From contig QEVP01000022.1 in the NCBI GenBank assembly GCA_003576765.1, positions 1 through 58,563 on the forward strand: a stretch of DNA of 58,563 bases, given 5' to 3'. The position numbers and the translations under genes were made by a program. The stretch comes from Pseudomonadota bacterium. GTDB lineage: Bacteria; Pseudomonadota; Alphaproteobacteria; Rhizobiales; Xanthobacteraceae. This document shows positions 51,296 through 58,563 of the stretch, in pieces; positions within the stretch are counted from its first letter, which is position 1; every line of letters begins with the position of its first letter. The notes under the pieces were generated by a model. The model searched no databases, had not been told where the DNA came from, and saw nothing but the letters and a program-made list of their open reading frames with translations.

Positions 51296-52534
51296 ATGGA
51301 TTTCTCCCTGTCCAGCCGCCAGCAGGAATGGCTCGATCGCGTCACCAACTTCATGCAGACCCATGTGCGCCCGGCCGTGCCGGTCTACCACCAGCAGGAT
51401 GCAGCCGGCGAGCGCTGGAAGGTGATCCCGATCATCGAGGACTTGAAGAAGAAGGCGAAGGCCGAGGGGCTGTGGAACATGTTTCTGCCGCCGTCCGCGC
51501 ACGACGACGCGGAATTTCACGGCGCCGGCCTGACCAACCTCGAATACGCGCTACTGTCCGAGCAGATGGGCCACATCGCGTGGGCTTCGGAAGTGTTCAA
51601 CTGCTCGGCGCCGGACACCGGCAACATGGAAGTCCTGATGCGCTACGGCACCAGGGAGCAGAAGCAGACGTGGCTGCGCCCCTTGCTCGACGGCGAGATC
51701 CGCTCCGCCTTCCTGATGACCGAGCCGGCGGTTGCCTCGTCCGACGCCACCAACATCGAGACCAGCATTCGCCGCGAGGGCGACGAGTACGTCATCCAGG
51801 GTCGCAAGTGGTGGTCGTCCGGCGTCGGCGATCCGCGCTGCAAGGTCGCCATCGTGATGGGCAAGACCGACCCGACGGCTGCCCGCCACCAACAGCAGTC
51901 GCAGATTCTGGTGCCGCTCGATACCAAGGGCATCACCATCGAGAAGATGCTGCCGGTGTTCGGCTTCGACGATGCGCCGCACGGCCACGGCCAGGTGCTG
52001 CTCGACAACGTGCGCGTACCGGCGGGCAACCTCCTGCTCGGCGAGGGGCGCGGCTTCGAGATCGCGCAAGGCCGTCTCGGCCCCGGCCGCATCCACCACT
52101 GCATGCGCACCATCGGCGCCGCCGAGGAGGCGCTGGAGAAGATGGTGAGGCGGCTCGCTTCCCGCACCGCGTTCGGCAAGAAGATCATCGAGCATTCGGT
52201 ATGGGAGCAGCGCATCGCCCAGGCACGCATCGACATCGAGATGACGCGCCTTCTGTGCCTCAAGGCCGCCGACATGATGGACAAGGTCGGCAACAAGACC
52301 GCGCAACTCGAAATCGCGATGATCAAGGTGGCCGCGCCGAACGTGGCGCTGCGTATCATCGACGACGCCATTCAGGCGTTCGGCGGCGGCGGCGTCTCCG
52401 ACGAGGCCGGACTTGCCAAGTCCTATGCCCATATCCGCACGCTGCGGCTTGCGGACGGCCCCGACGAAGTTCACAATCGCGCCATTGCGCGGCTGGAGCT
52501 GCGCCGCTACGCCAACACGGCGGAGAAGAAGTAA
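51296..52534 (+). CDS. Acyl-CoA dehydrogenase (ACAD10/11-like)
   Basis: A 412-residue flavoprotein. Family features: [40 protein letters not shown] (FAD/substrate loop), [20 protein letters not shown], and [34 protein letters not shown] at the C-terminus, where the group-specific catalytic Glu/Asp region lies. Sequence style ([13 protein letters not shown]) matches the ACAD10/11 branch rather than short-chain dehydrogenases. It is followed after 12 bases by an APH-family kinase gene; in mammals the two activities are fused in ACAD10/11. Start at 51296 ([10 protein letters not shown]). Confidence 0.92.
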   Translation: MDFSLSSRQQEWLDRVTNFMQTHVRPAVPVYHQQDAAGERWKVIPIIEDLKKKAKAEGLWNMFLPPSAHDDAEFHGAGLTNLEYALLSEQMGHIAWASEVFNCSAPDTGNMEVLMRYGTREQKQTWLRPLLDGEIRSAFLMTEPAVASSDATNIETSIRREGDEYVIQGRKWWSSGVGDPRCKVAIVMGKTDPTAARHQQQSQILVPLDTKGITIEKMLPVFGFDDAPHGHGQVLLDNVRVPAGNLLLGEGRGFEIAQGRLGPGRIHHCMRTIGAAEEALEKMVRRLASRTAFGKKIIEHSVWEQRIAQARIDIEMTRLLCLKAADMMDKVGNKTAQLEIAMIKVAAPNVALRIIDDAIQAFGGGGVSDEAGLAKSYAHIRTLRLADGPDEVHNRAIARLELRRYANTAEKK

Positions 52535-52546
52535 GCGAGGGCGAGG

Positions 52547-53605
52547 GTGGTCGGTTATCGGCGCGACGAGGATTATTCGGGCACCAAACCTGTCGAGGAG
52601 CGCCATCGCATCGATGAGACGCGCCTCGACGCGTGGATGCGCGAGCATGTCGAGGGCTATCAGGGGCCGCTCACCGTTCTGCAATTCAAGGGTGGCCAGT
52701 CGAACCCGACCTACCGGCTGAACACGCCGTCGCGGTCCTACGTGCTGCGGCGAAAGCCGTTCGGCAAGCTGTTGCCGTCGGCGCATGCCGTGGACCGCGA
52801 GTTCCGGGTGATCTCGGCGCTTGGCCAGCAGGGCTTTCCGGTGGCGAAAGCCTATGCGCTATGCACCGACGATGCGGTGATCGGCGCGGCCTTCTACATC
52901 ATGTCGATGGAGGAGGGGCGCGTATTCTGGGATCCGACGCTGCCGTCGCTGCCACGCGAGGCGCGCCGCCCGATCTTCGAGGACAAGATCAGGACGCTGG
53001 CGCAGCTGCACCAGTACGATCCGCAGGCGATCGGGCTTGGCGACTACGGCCGGCCCGGCAATTACTTCGCCCGCCAGGTCGATCGCTGGACCAAGCAGTA
53101 CCGCGCCTCGGAGACGCAGACGATCCCGGAGATGGACCGGCTGATCGAGTGGCTGCCGCGCACCGTGCCGGAGCAGGAGCGGGTGTCGGTGGTGCATGGC
53201 GACTTTCGCCTCGACAACATGATCTTCCATGCCACCGAGCCGCGCGTCATCGCCGTGCTCGATTGGGAATTGTCCACGCTCGGCGATCCGCTCGCCGATT
53301 TCACCTACCTTCTGATGCAGTGGATCATGCCGGGGCTCGACGGCGCCGACTTCGCAGCGCTCGGCCTGCCGACCATGGATGAGGCGGCGGCGCTTTATTG
53401 CGACGCCACCGGCCGCGCCGGCATCAGCAATCTCGACTGGTATTTTTCTTACAACCTGTTCCGGCTCGCCGGCATTTTGCAGGGCATTGCCGGACGCATC
53501 CGCGACGGCACTGCGGCCAGCGACAAGGCCAAGGAATCGGCCGCGCGCACCGTGCCGCTGGCTCAGGAGGCGTGGGCCTATGCGCGGAAGGCGGGGGCAG
53601 TGTGA
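52547..53605 (+). CDS. APH-family phosphotransferase (ACAD10/11 kinase-domain type)
   Basis: A 352-residue protein-kinase-like fold. Nucleotide-binding strand QFKGGQSNPTYRL, ion-pair Lys in YVLRRKPFGKLLPSAHAVDREF, catalytic loop VVHGDFRLDNMIF and metal loop VLDWELSTLGDPLADF. The LLPSAHAVDRE motif and WELSTLGDP are characteristic of the kinases linked to acyl-CoA dehydrogenases (LvaA-like, ACAD10/11), which phosphorylate 4-hydroxyacyl-CoA. The start is GTG at 52547, 12 bases after the dehydrogenase stop, with GAGGGCGAGG immediately upstream. Not an antibiotic-resistance gene by context. Confidence 0.9.
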   Translation: MVGYRRDEDYSGTKPVEERHRIDETRLDAWMREHVEGYQGPLTVLQFKGGQSNPTYRLNTPSRSYVLRRKPFGKLLPSAHAVDREFRVISALGQQGFPVAKAYALCTDDAVIGAAFYIMSMEEGRVFWDPTLPSLPREARRPIFEDKIRTLAQLHQYDPQAIGLGDYGRPGNYFARQVDRWTKQYRASETQTIPEMDRLIEWLPRTVPEQERVSVVHGDFRLDNMIFHATEPRVIAVLDWELSTLGDPLADFTYLLMQWIMPGLDGADFAALGLPTMDEAAALYCDATGRAGISNLDWYFSYNLFRLAGILQGIAGRIRDGTAASDKAKESAARTVPLAQEAWAYARKAGAV

Positions 53606-53688
53606 AATTGAAACGCTGTGCTGCGCTCGGATCGCTCTGTAATCTTATGGGATCAGGTTGAAGTTAGATTCAACGGACATTCATTTTT

Positions 53689-53779
53689 CGTCATGGCCGG
53701 GCTTTGTCCCGGCCATCCACGTCTTTCCCGATGAGTTGCCGTAAGACGTGGATGCCCGCGACAAGCGCGGGCATGACGG
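53689..53779. repeat. Family-C inverted pair
   Basis: CGTCATGGCCGGGCTTTGTC...CATCCACGTCTTT facing AAGACGTGGATGCCCGCGAC...GGGCATGACGG. The arms pair as at 27670 and 36491. Lies between the convergent kinase and SDR genes. Confidence 0.85.
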
Positions 53780-53826
53780 TGGAGAGGGCCGCAGCCTATC
53801 CGTTTCAATTTACGTCGAACGGGTGC

Positions 53827-54612
53827 TCAGATCGGCTTGCCGGCATAGGGCATCGAGGCGGTCAGGCCGCCGTCCACCGGGAACGCCTGGCCGTTGACGT
53901 AGGAGGCTTCGTCGCTGAGGAGAAACAGCGCCATCGCCGCGATCTCGTGCGGCTGGCCGGCGCGCTTGAGCGGGTTGAGCTGGCCGATCTTGCCTTCCGT
54001 GCCGCGCTCCTGGGCGCGCTCGAAGAGGGGCCGCGTCATCCCGGTCTCGATCAGGCCGGGGCACACGGCATTGATGCGCACGCCGGTGCCGGACAGCGAG
54101 TAGGCGGTGGTCTGCACCAGGCTGATGACGCCGGCCTTGCTGGCGGCATAAGGATGGCCGCTGGCGCCGGCTTTCAGCCCGGCGACCGAGGCGGTGCAGA
54201 CGATGGCGCCGTGGCCTTGGCCGGTCATCAGGGGAATGGAATGCTTCACCGCCAGGAACGGCCCGATCAGGTTGATGCGCAGCACCTCCTGCCAGTGCTC
54301 GGGGGTCTGCTCGGCGAGCGGCACCAGCCCGCCGCTGATGCCGGCATTGGCCCAGATCGCATCGAGCCGGCCATAGGCGGACACCGCGCGCGCGATGAAA
54401 CCCTGCACGTCGTTCTCGTTGCCGGCGTCGGCAATGAAGGCTTCGGCGATGCCGCCGGCGTTCGTCACGTCCGCCACGGTCTCGATCACGCTCTCGCTTT
54501 GATCGACCGCGATCAGCGTTGCGCCTTCGCGGGCGAACATCAGCGCGGCGGCGCGGCCGATGCCGCTGCCGGCGCCCGTGATCACCACCGATTTGCCTTC
54601 GAGGCGGCCCAT
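53827..54612 (-). CDS. Short-chain dehydrogenase/reductase (classical)
   Basis: A 261-residue oxidoreductase with complete classical motifs: TGAGSGIGRAAALMF for NAD(P), D at the end of strand two (IAVDQSE, suggesting NAD), WANAGISGG, catalytic Ser in IVCTASVAG, and Y-AASK. C-terminal FPVDGGLTAS is standard. I start at 54612 (MGRLEGKSVVITG), with GGGAGA seven bases upstream; ATGs a few codons earlier overlap this ribosome site. The substrate is unknown. Divergent from the histidine phosphatase gene. Confidence 0.9.
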   Translation of the reverse strand: MGRLEGKSVVITGAGSGIGRAAALMFAREGATLIAVDQSESVIETVADVTNAGGIAEAFIADAGNENDVQGFIARAVSAYGRLDAIWANAGISGGLVPLAEQTPEHWQEVLRINLIGPFLAVKHSIPLMTGQGHGAIVCTASVAGLKAGASGHPYAASKAGVISLVQTTAYSLSGTGVRINAVCPGLIETGMTRPLFERAQERGTEGKIGQLNPLKRAGQPHEIAAMALFLLSDEASYVNGQAFPVDGGLTASMPYAGKPI

Positions 54613-54734
54613 CCGCATTCTCCCGTCTGTCATGACGCTGCGCGACAATGGTCGCCGCGTGGACTATCCGTCGTGCGCCTGCGCGCGCCCCGTGCGCCGC
54701 GCCATCTTCAGCTACAGTAGTGAAGGCTTCCCCG

Positions 54735-55484
54735 ATGTCCAATCGCAAAGTGCAGATCGCAACAGGCGTTCCGCCGCAGCCGGCCGGTGTCGAGATCACG
54801 CGCTGGTGGTGGGTGCGGCATGCGCCGGTGCGCGTCGATCAGGGCCGCATCTACGGCCAGACCGATCTGCCGTGCGATTGCAGCGACACCGTGGTGTTCG
54901 GCGCGGTGGCGCGCATCCTGCCGCGCCAGGCGACGTGGTACGCGAGCCAGCTTCAGCGCACGCACCAGACCGCGCGGGCGCTGTTCGCCGCCGGCGCCGC
55001 GCCCGCCACACCTGCCACGCTGACGCAGGATGAAGCGTTTGCCGAGCAGCACCTCGGCGCGTGGCAGGGCCGCAACCGCGCCGAATTCTTCGCCAGCCGT
55101 GCGCCGGAGATCGGCAGCTACTGGTTCGCGCCGGCCGAGGAGCGCGCGCCCGGCGGCGAGAGTTTTATCGACGTGTTCGAGCGGGTACGCGCGGCGATCC
55201 TGCGCATCAACGCCCTCCATCGCGGCGGCGACATCGTGGTGGTGTCGCATGGCGGGCCGATCAAGGCGGCGATCGCACACGCGCTCGGGCTTGAAGCCAG
55301 GGCCGGGCTCGCCTTCGCCATCGACAATTGTTCGGTGACGCGGCTCGACCACCTTGCGGGCGCCGGCGAGATCGGCTGGCGCGTGCCGATGATCAACCAG
55401 CAGCCGTGGATCGCCGATCCCTCGCACGCGACGATGCACCAGCCGGCCGGACCGGAGATAGCCACCCCGACCAAGCTTGCTTAA
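54735..55484 (+). CDS. Histidine phosphatase (phosphoglycerate mutase-like) family protein
   Basis: A 249-residue branch 1 histidine phosphatase. Catalytic WVRHAPVRVDQGRIYGQTDLP with RHAP, the ASQLQRTHQTA segment, the acid in EEQHLG-like AEQHLGAWQG, and the second His in VVVSHGGPIKAAIAHALG. The RIYGQTDLP continuation resembles CobC/alpha-ribazole phosphatase-type members, but no cobalamin genes are near, so the substrate stays open. Its TAA stop is joined to a family-B repeat. Confidence 0.85.
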   Translation: MSNRKVQIATGVPPQPAGVEITRWWWVRHAPVRVDQGRIYGQTDLPCDCSDTVVFGAVARILPRQATWYASQLQRTHQTARALFAAGAAPATPATLTQDEAFAEQHLGAWQGRNRAEFFASRAPEIGSYWFAPAEERAPGGESFIDVFERVRAAILRINALHRGGDIVVVSHGGPIKAAIAHALGLEARAGLAFAIDNCSVTRLDHLAGAGEIGWRVPMINQQPWIADPSHATMHQPAGPEIATPTKLA

Positions 55485-55550
55485 AGCGTTTTCGAGCGAA
55501 GTGGGAACCGGTTCGCGTGAAGAAAACGCGCCAAAACAACAATCCAGAGT
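55482..55550. repeat. Truncated family-B repeat
   Basis: TAAAGCGTTTTCGAGCGAAG, TGGGAACCGGTTCGCGTGAA, GAAAACGCG and AATCCAGAG: the first two thirds of the family-B element, starting at the stop codon of the histidine phosphatase gene. The other inverted arms are missing. Confidence 0.8.
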
Positions 55551-55577
55551 TTCAACGCATCATCACGGGAGACAGCC

Positions 55578-56345
55578 ATGACCTTGTTCGACATGACCGG
55601 AAAAGTCGCGCTCATCACCGGCTCCTCGCGCGGTATCGGCCGTGCCATCGCCGAGCGCATGGCCGAGCATGGCGCGAACGTGGTGATCTCCTCGCGCAAG
55701 CAGGACGTCTGCGATCGGGTTGCGGGCGAGATCAACGCGAAATACGGCAAGGGCCGGGCGGTCGCCATCGCCGCCAACATCTCGAGCAAGGAGAACCTGC
55801 AGCACCTCGTCGATGAAGCCAACGCGGCGTTCGGCCGGATCGACGTGCTGGTCTGCAACGCCGCGTCGAACCCGTATTACGGGCCGCTGGCCGATATCTC
55901 CGACGACCAGTTCCGAAAAATTCTCGACAACAACATCGTCGCCAACAACTGGCTCATCAGCATGGTGGTGCCGCAGATGATCGCGCGCAGGGACGGCGCC
56001 ATCACCATCATCTCCTCGATCGGCGGCTTGAAGGGTTCGACCATCATCGGCGCCTACTGCATCTCCAAGGCGGCCGACATGCAGCTTGCCCGCAATCTCG
56101 CCTGCGAGTACGGGCCGCACAACATCCGCGTCAACTGCGTCGCGCCGGGTCTGATCAAGACCGATTTCGCCAAGGCGCTGTGGGACGATCCCGAGAACCT
56201 GAAAGCCTCGACCTCGCGCGCGCCGCTCGGGCGCATCGGCATCCCGGACGAAATCGCGGGCGCCGCGGTGTTTCTGTCGTCGGCCGCCGGCAATTTCATG
56301 ACCGGCCAGACCATGGTGATCGACGGCGGCGTCACCGCGAGCTGA
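55578..56345 (+). CDS. Short-chain dehydrogenase/reductase (DHRS4/FabG-like)
   Basis: A 255-residue oxidoreductase. NAD(P) motif TGSSRGIGRAIAERMAEHG, ISSRKQD at the cofactor loop (Arg suggests NADP), VCNAASNPYYGPL in place of the usual NNAG, catalytic Ser in IISSIGGLKGS and Y-CISK. C-terminal MTGQTMVIDGG is normal. The CNAASNPYYG pattern is typical of the DHRS4-like group often found with acyl-CoA dehydrogenase and APH-kinase genes. ATCACGGGAGACAGCC ribosome site. Its substrate is unknown. Confidence 0.9.
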   Translation: MTLFDMTGKVALITGSSRGIGRAIAERMAEHGANVVISSRKQDVCDRVAGEINAKYGKGRAVAIAANISSKENLQHLVDEANAAFGRIDVLVCNAASNPYYGPLADISDDQFRKILDNNIVANNWLISMVVPQMIARRDGAITIISSIGGLKGSTIIGAYCISKAADMQLARNLACEYGPHNIRVNCVAPGLIKTDFAKALWDDPENLKASTSRAPLGRIGIPDEIAGAAVFLSSAAGNFMTGQTMVIDGGVTAS

Positions 56346-56372
56346 ACGGGATTGAAATTCGGAAAGGGTGTC

Positions 56373-57011
56373 ATGAGTTTCGCGCTTCTCGTCTCGGCGG
56401 CTCTGGCCGGGGCTGCCTATACGCTCATTCCCGGCCCCGCGTTTCTGGCCCTGCTGGGCATCGGTGCCAGCCGCGGCCGCGGGCCGGCGACGGGCTTTCT
56501 GGTCGGACATTTTGCCGGCGATATTTTATGGGCGACGCTGTCGCTGATCGCGATCGTCGGGGCGCACGTCATCGGCCGGGGGTTCTTCGACGCACTCGGT
56601 CTCGTGTGCGGGCTTTATCTGTGTTGGCTCGGCATTGCCGCCCTGCGCGCCAGACGCGGCGGCGACGGCGAACTGTCCGCCGCGCCGCGACGGCCGGTGT
56701 TGCGTGGCCTCGCATTCGGGCTGACCAATCCAAAAGCCTATCCCGTGTCGATTGCCATGTTCACCGCGCTGCTGTCGGGATCGGCCGAGACGCTCGGCTG
56801 GTCGGCGCTACCGGCGTTGTTGATGGCGGCGTGCGTCGGCTTCGTCGTGGCTGATGCGATCCTGATCGTCGTCGCCGGAGCGCCATGGGTCCGCCGCATC
56901 TATCGGCGTTACGATATCTGGATCACGCGGGGCTCGGGGCTGATCTTCATCGGGTTCGGCGTGCATGCCTTGAGCGAGTCGGTTGCCGGGCTGTTTCAAC
57001 GCAAAGCTTGA
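56373..57011 (+). CDS. LysE/RhtB-family exporter
   Basis: A 212-residue membrane protein with six hydrophobic segments. It shows the N-terminal AAYTLIPGPAFLALLGIGASRG motif (normally PGP at this place), GLYLCWLGIAALRA and GLTNPKAYPVSIAMFTALL, all typical of LysE-type amino-acid exporters. I start at 56373 with GGAAAGGGTGTC upstream; it follows the SDR gene by 27 bases and could share its transcript. Substrate unknown. Confidence 0.9.
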   Translation: MSFALLVSAALAGAAYTLIPGPAFLALLGIGASRGRGPATGFLVGHFAGDILWATLSLIAIVGAHVIGRGFFDALGLVCGLYLCWLGIAALRARRGGDGELSAAPRRPVLRGLAFGLTNPKAYPVSIAMFTALLSGSAETLGWSALPALLMAACVGFVVADAILIVVAGAPWVRRIYRRYDIWITRGSGLIFIGFGVHALSESVAGLFQRKA

Positions 57012-57037
57012 GCCCGAACGGCGCGAGCGCCTGCTGC

Positions 57038-58285
57038 CTACTCCAGCGCCGCATAGACCAGGCTGCGCACCAGTGTGCGAAAGTATTCGCGCTGCCCCGG
57101 CCCTTGCGTGAGTAGCAGCGCGAACAGATCTTCCTGCGGGTCGATCCAGAAGAACGTGCCGGCGATCCCGCTCCAGTAGAACTGGCCGACGGAGCCTGCG
57201 ATGGGCGCCAGCCCGTCATGCGTGCGCACGCAGAAGCCGAGGCCGAAGCCGTGGCCGGGCGCGAGCAGCGTGCCGTTGATCGCGACCGTCGGGTCGAGGT
57301 GGTTGGAGGCCATGAAGGCCAGCGTCTTGCGGCCGATGATCCGTTCGCCGTCGAGCGTGCCGCCGTTCAACAGCATCTGGCAGAAGCGGGCGTAGTCCAT
57401 CGCGGTGGAGACGAGGCCGCCGCCGCCGGATTCCATCGCCGGCTTTTCGGTCATGTCGAACAGCCGGACCGCTTCTCCGCTCCACGGATCGGTGGGGAAG
57501 GGTTCTGCCGTGCGGCCCTTGTTGGCGGCGGTGGTGTGAAAGCCGGTCTCGGTCATCCGCAGCGGCGTGAGGATGCGCTCGGTGAGGACCGCGCCGAGGG
57601 TACGGCCCGACACCACCTCGATGACGCGGCCGAGAATGTCGGTGGAGCGGCCGTAGTTCCATGCCGTCCCGGGCTGGCACACCAGCGGCAGGCTGGCGAC
57701 GATCCGTGCGTGTTCGGCATTGTCGATCTTGCGACTGCTCACCCGCGCTTGCCGATACAGTTTCTGCACCGGGCCGTCGCCGGCGTATTCGTAGGTGATG
57801 CCGGAGGTGTGGCGTAGCAGGTCCTGAATGGTAATCGGCCGGACAAGCGGCATCAGTTCGAGCTTGCCGCCGTCCTCGACCCCGACGTTCTGCGCGGCGA
57901 ACTCCGGAATGTATTTTGCGAGCGGATCGGTCAGCAGCAGGTGGCCGTCCTCCACCAGTTGCATGATGGCGATGGACACGATCGGCTTGGTCATCGAAAA
58001 GATGCGGAACAGCGAGTCCTTCGCCATCGCCGTGCCGGTCGCCGGGTTCTGTACGCCGAGCGCTTCGAAGTAGCCGATCTTGCCGCGTCGCGCCGCCATG
58101 GCGACGACGCCGGGAATGGTGCCGTTGTCGATGTCGCGGCGGAAGGCGTCGGTGATGCGCGAGAGCCGCGCCGGGGAGAAGCCGAGCGCCTGCGGCCGGC
58201 CCTGCGGCAGCGGCGGCGTTGTCGGCGCGGCTGCGGCTTTGGCGGATGGGCTGCGGGCGGGTTTGGCGGCGGCTTTGGCAGTCAT
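57038..58285 (-). CDS. Serine beta-lactamase-like hydrolase (class C/esterase EstB family)
   Basis: A 415-residue enzyme of the penicillin-binding-protein/class C fold. After an Ala/Lys/Pro-rich leader of about 35 residues, the nucleophile motif is SMTK in FRIFSMTKPIVSIAIMQLVE, the second motif Tyr in WNYGRSTDILGRV, and a Gly-rich strand in GSVGQFYWSGIAGTFFW near the C-terminus replaces KTG. Such proteins are mostly esterases or peptidases rather than resistance enzymes. No Sec signal is evident; the leader is basic but not hydrophobic. It diverges from tuf, sharing 180 bases. Confidence 0.88.
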   Translation of the reverse strand: MTAKAAAKPARSPSAKAAAAPTTPPLPQGRPQALGFSPARLSRITDAFRRDIDNGTIPGVVAMAARRGKIGYFEALGVQNPATGTAMAKDSLFRIFSMTKPIVSIAIMQLVEDGHLLLTDPLAKYIPEFAAQNVGVEDGGKLELMPLVRPITIQDLLRHTSGITYEYAGDGPVQKLYRQARVSSRKIDNAEHARIVASLPLVCQPGTAWNYGRSTDILGRVIEVVSGRTLGAVLTERILTPLRMTETGFHTTAANKGRTAEPFPTDPWSGEAVRLFDMTEKPAMESGGGGLVSTAMDYARFCQMLLNGGTLDGERIIGRKTLAFMASNHLDPTVAINGTLLAPGHGFGLGFCVRTHDGLAPIAGSVGQFYWSGIAGTFFWIDPQEDLFALLLTQGPGQREYFRTLVRSLVYAALE

Positions 58286-58465
58286 GATCGCTCTCGTTGC
58301 GCTGTCGTTCTTGTTGTCGCGGCCCGACGTTGGCGAAGGCGCCGGCCGCGCCGATCGGGCCGGACCTTGCACCAGATTTTGGGCCTTGAACAGAGCCGCT
58401 ATCCGCAGTAACCACCGCCGGTTTATGGCCGCACGGATGGGCCGGCGGGCGAGAGTGGATCGAGC

Positions 58466-58563
58466 ATGGCAAAAGAGAAATTTGAGCGCACGAAGCCCCA
58501 CTGCAACATCGGGACGATCGGGCATGTTGACCATGGCAAGACGTCGCTGACGGCGGCGATCAC
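58466..58563 (+). CDS. tuf: Translation elongation factor Tu, 5' part only
   Basis: The first 32 codons of EF-Tu, cut by the window edge. The sequence [19 protein letters not shown] is the conserved alphaproteobacterial start, followed by the P-loop [13 protein letters not shown]-Tu is the GTPase that brings aminoacyl-tRNA to the ribosome. The 180 bases upstream, shared with the beta-lactamase-like gene, must contain its promoter if it is not read with upstream genes. In relatives secE, nusG and ribosomal genes follow. Confidence 0.97.
   Translation, partial: MAKEKFERTKPHCNIGTIGHVDHGKTSLTAAI

Noticed and set aside
52547..53605. Aminoglycoside resistance kinase.
   Set aside because: The kinase fold is of the ACAD-linked type and stands in an operon with an acyl-CoA dehydrogenase.
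57038..58285. Beta-lactam resistance gene.
   Set aside because: It has the class C fold motifs SMTK and Tyr but no KTG and no secretion signal; esterase/peptidase relatives fit better.

Overview
This is chromosomal DNA of a GC-rich alphaproteobacterium, most likely order Hyphomicrobiales/Rhizobiales near Bradyrhizobium, Rhodopseudomonas or Xanthobacteraceae. Reasons: three tRNAs with encoded CCA, an adrenodoxin-type ferredoxin, an apolipoprotein-like giant coiled-coil protein of the growth-pole-ring type, several branched-chain amino acid (HAAT/Liv) type ABC transporters, and intergenic palindromes of the kind spread through these genomes. No phage, integrase, transposase, CRISPR or rRNA was found.

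Layout. 1-6 kb: tRNA-Ser(CGA) and a 1696-residue membrane coiled-coil protein preceded by a textbook CtrA-type box. 6-9.6 kb: [2Fe-2S] ferredoxin, a thioesterase, a ferredoxin-NADP reductase and an orphan Liv-type binding protein. 9.7-17.5 kb: mixed housekeeping genes (SGNH hydrolase, YbhN-like membrane protein, two membrane proteins of unknown function, universal stress protein, SixA-like phosphatase, FAD oxidoreductase, exported MsrB). 17.9-26.6 kb (minus): complete Liv transporter A interleaved with two acyl-CoA/aryl-CoA ligase genes and faced by a divergent Crp/Fnr regulator with a CRP-like palindrome. 27.9-33.1 kb (minus): complete transporter B. 33.4-34.9 kb: purU and a DUF2939-like protein. 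35.3-41.2 kb (plus): complete transporter C followed by a MetE-C-terminal-like methyltransferase. 41.2-43.5 kb: DMT exporter, tRNA-Tyr(GTA), rlmB. 43.6-47.8 kb (minus): TonB-dependent siderophore receptor, PiuC/YbiX-type Fe(II) dioxygenase and an FMN alpha-hydroxy-acid oxidase. 48.2-50.3 kb: HxlR regulator divergent from a DsbA/GST-kappa isomerase and an atypical SDR, then tRNA-Gly(TCC). 50.4-53.6 kb: TetR regulator divergent from an acyl-CoA dehydrogenase and an APH-family kinase, with a perfect operator-like palindrome between. 53.8-58.3 kb: two SDRs, a histidine phosphatase, a LysE exporter and a serine beta-lactamase-like hydrolase. 58.47 kb to the end: start of tuf (EF-Tu).

How it works together. 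The window is dominated by uptake of small organic acids or amino acids (three full Liv systems plus one orphan binding protein) coupled to CoA activation and beta-oxidation-like enzymes, which fits a soil organism living on plant-derived acids. The tRNA-Tyr, rlmB, tRNA-Gly and tuf genes look like an old translation locus opened up by about 15 kb of catabolic and iron-uptake genes. Intergenic palindromes fall into several families; two of them repeatedly start exactly at the stop codon of the preceding gene.
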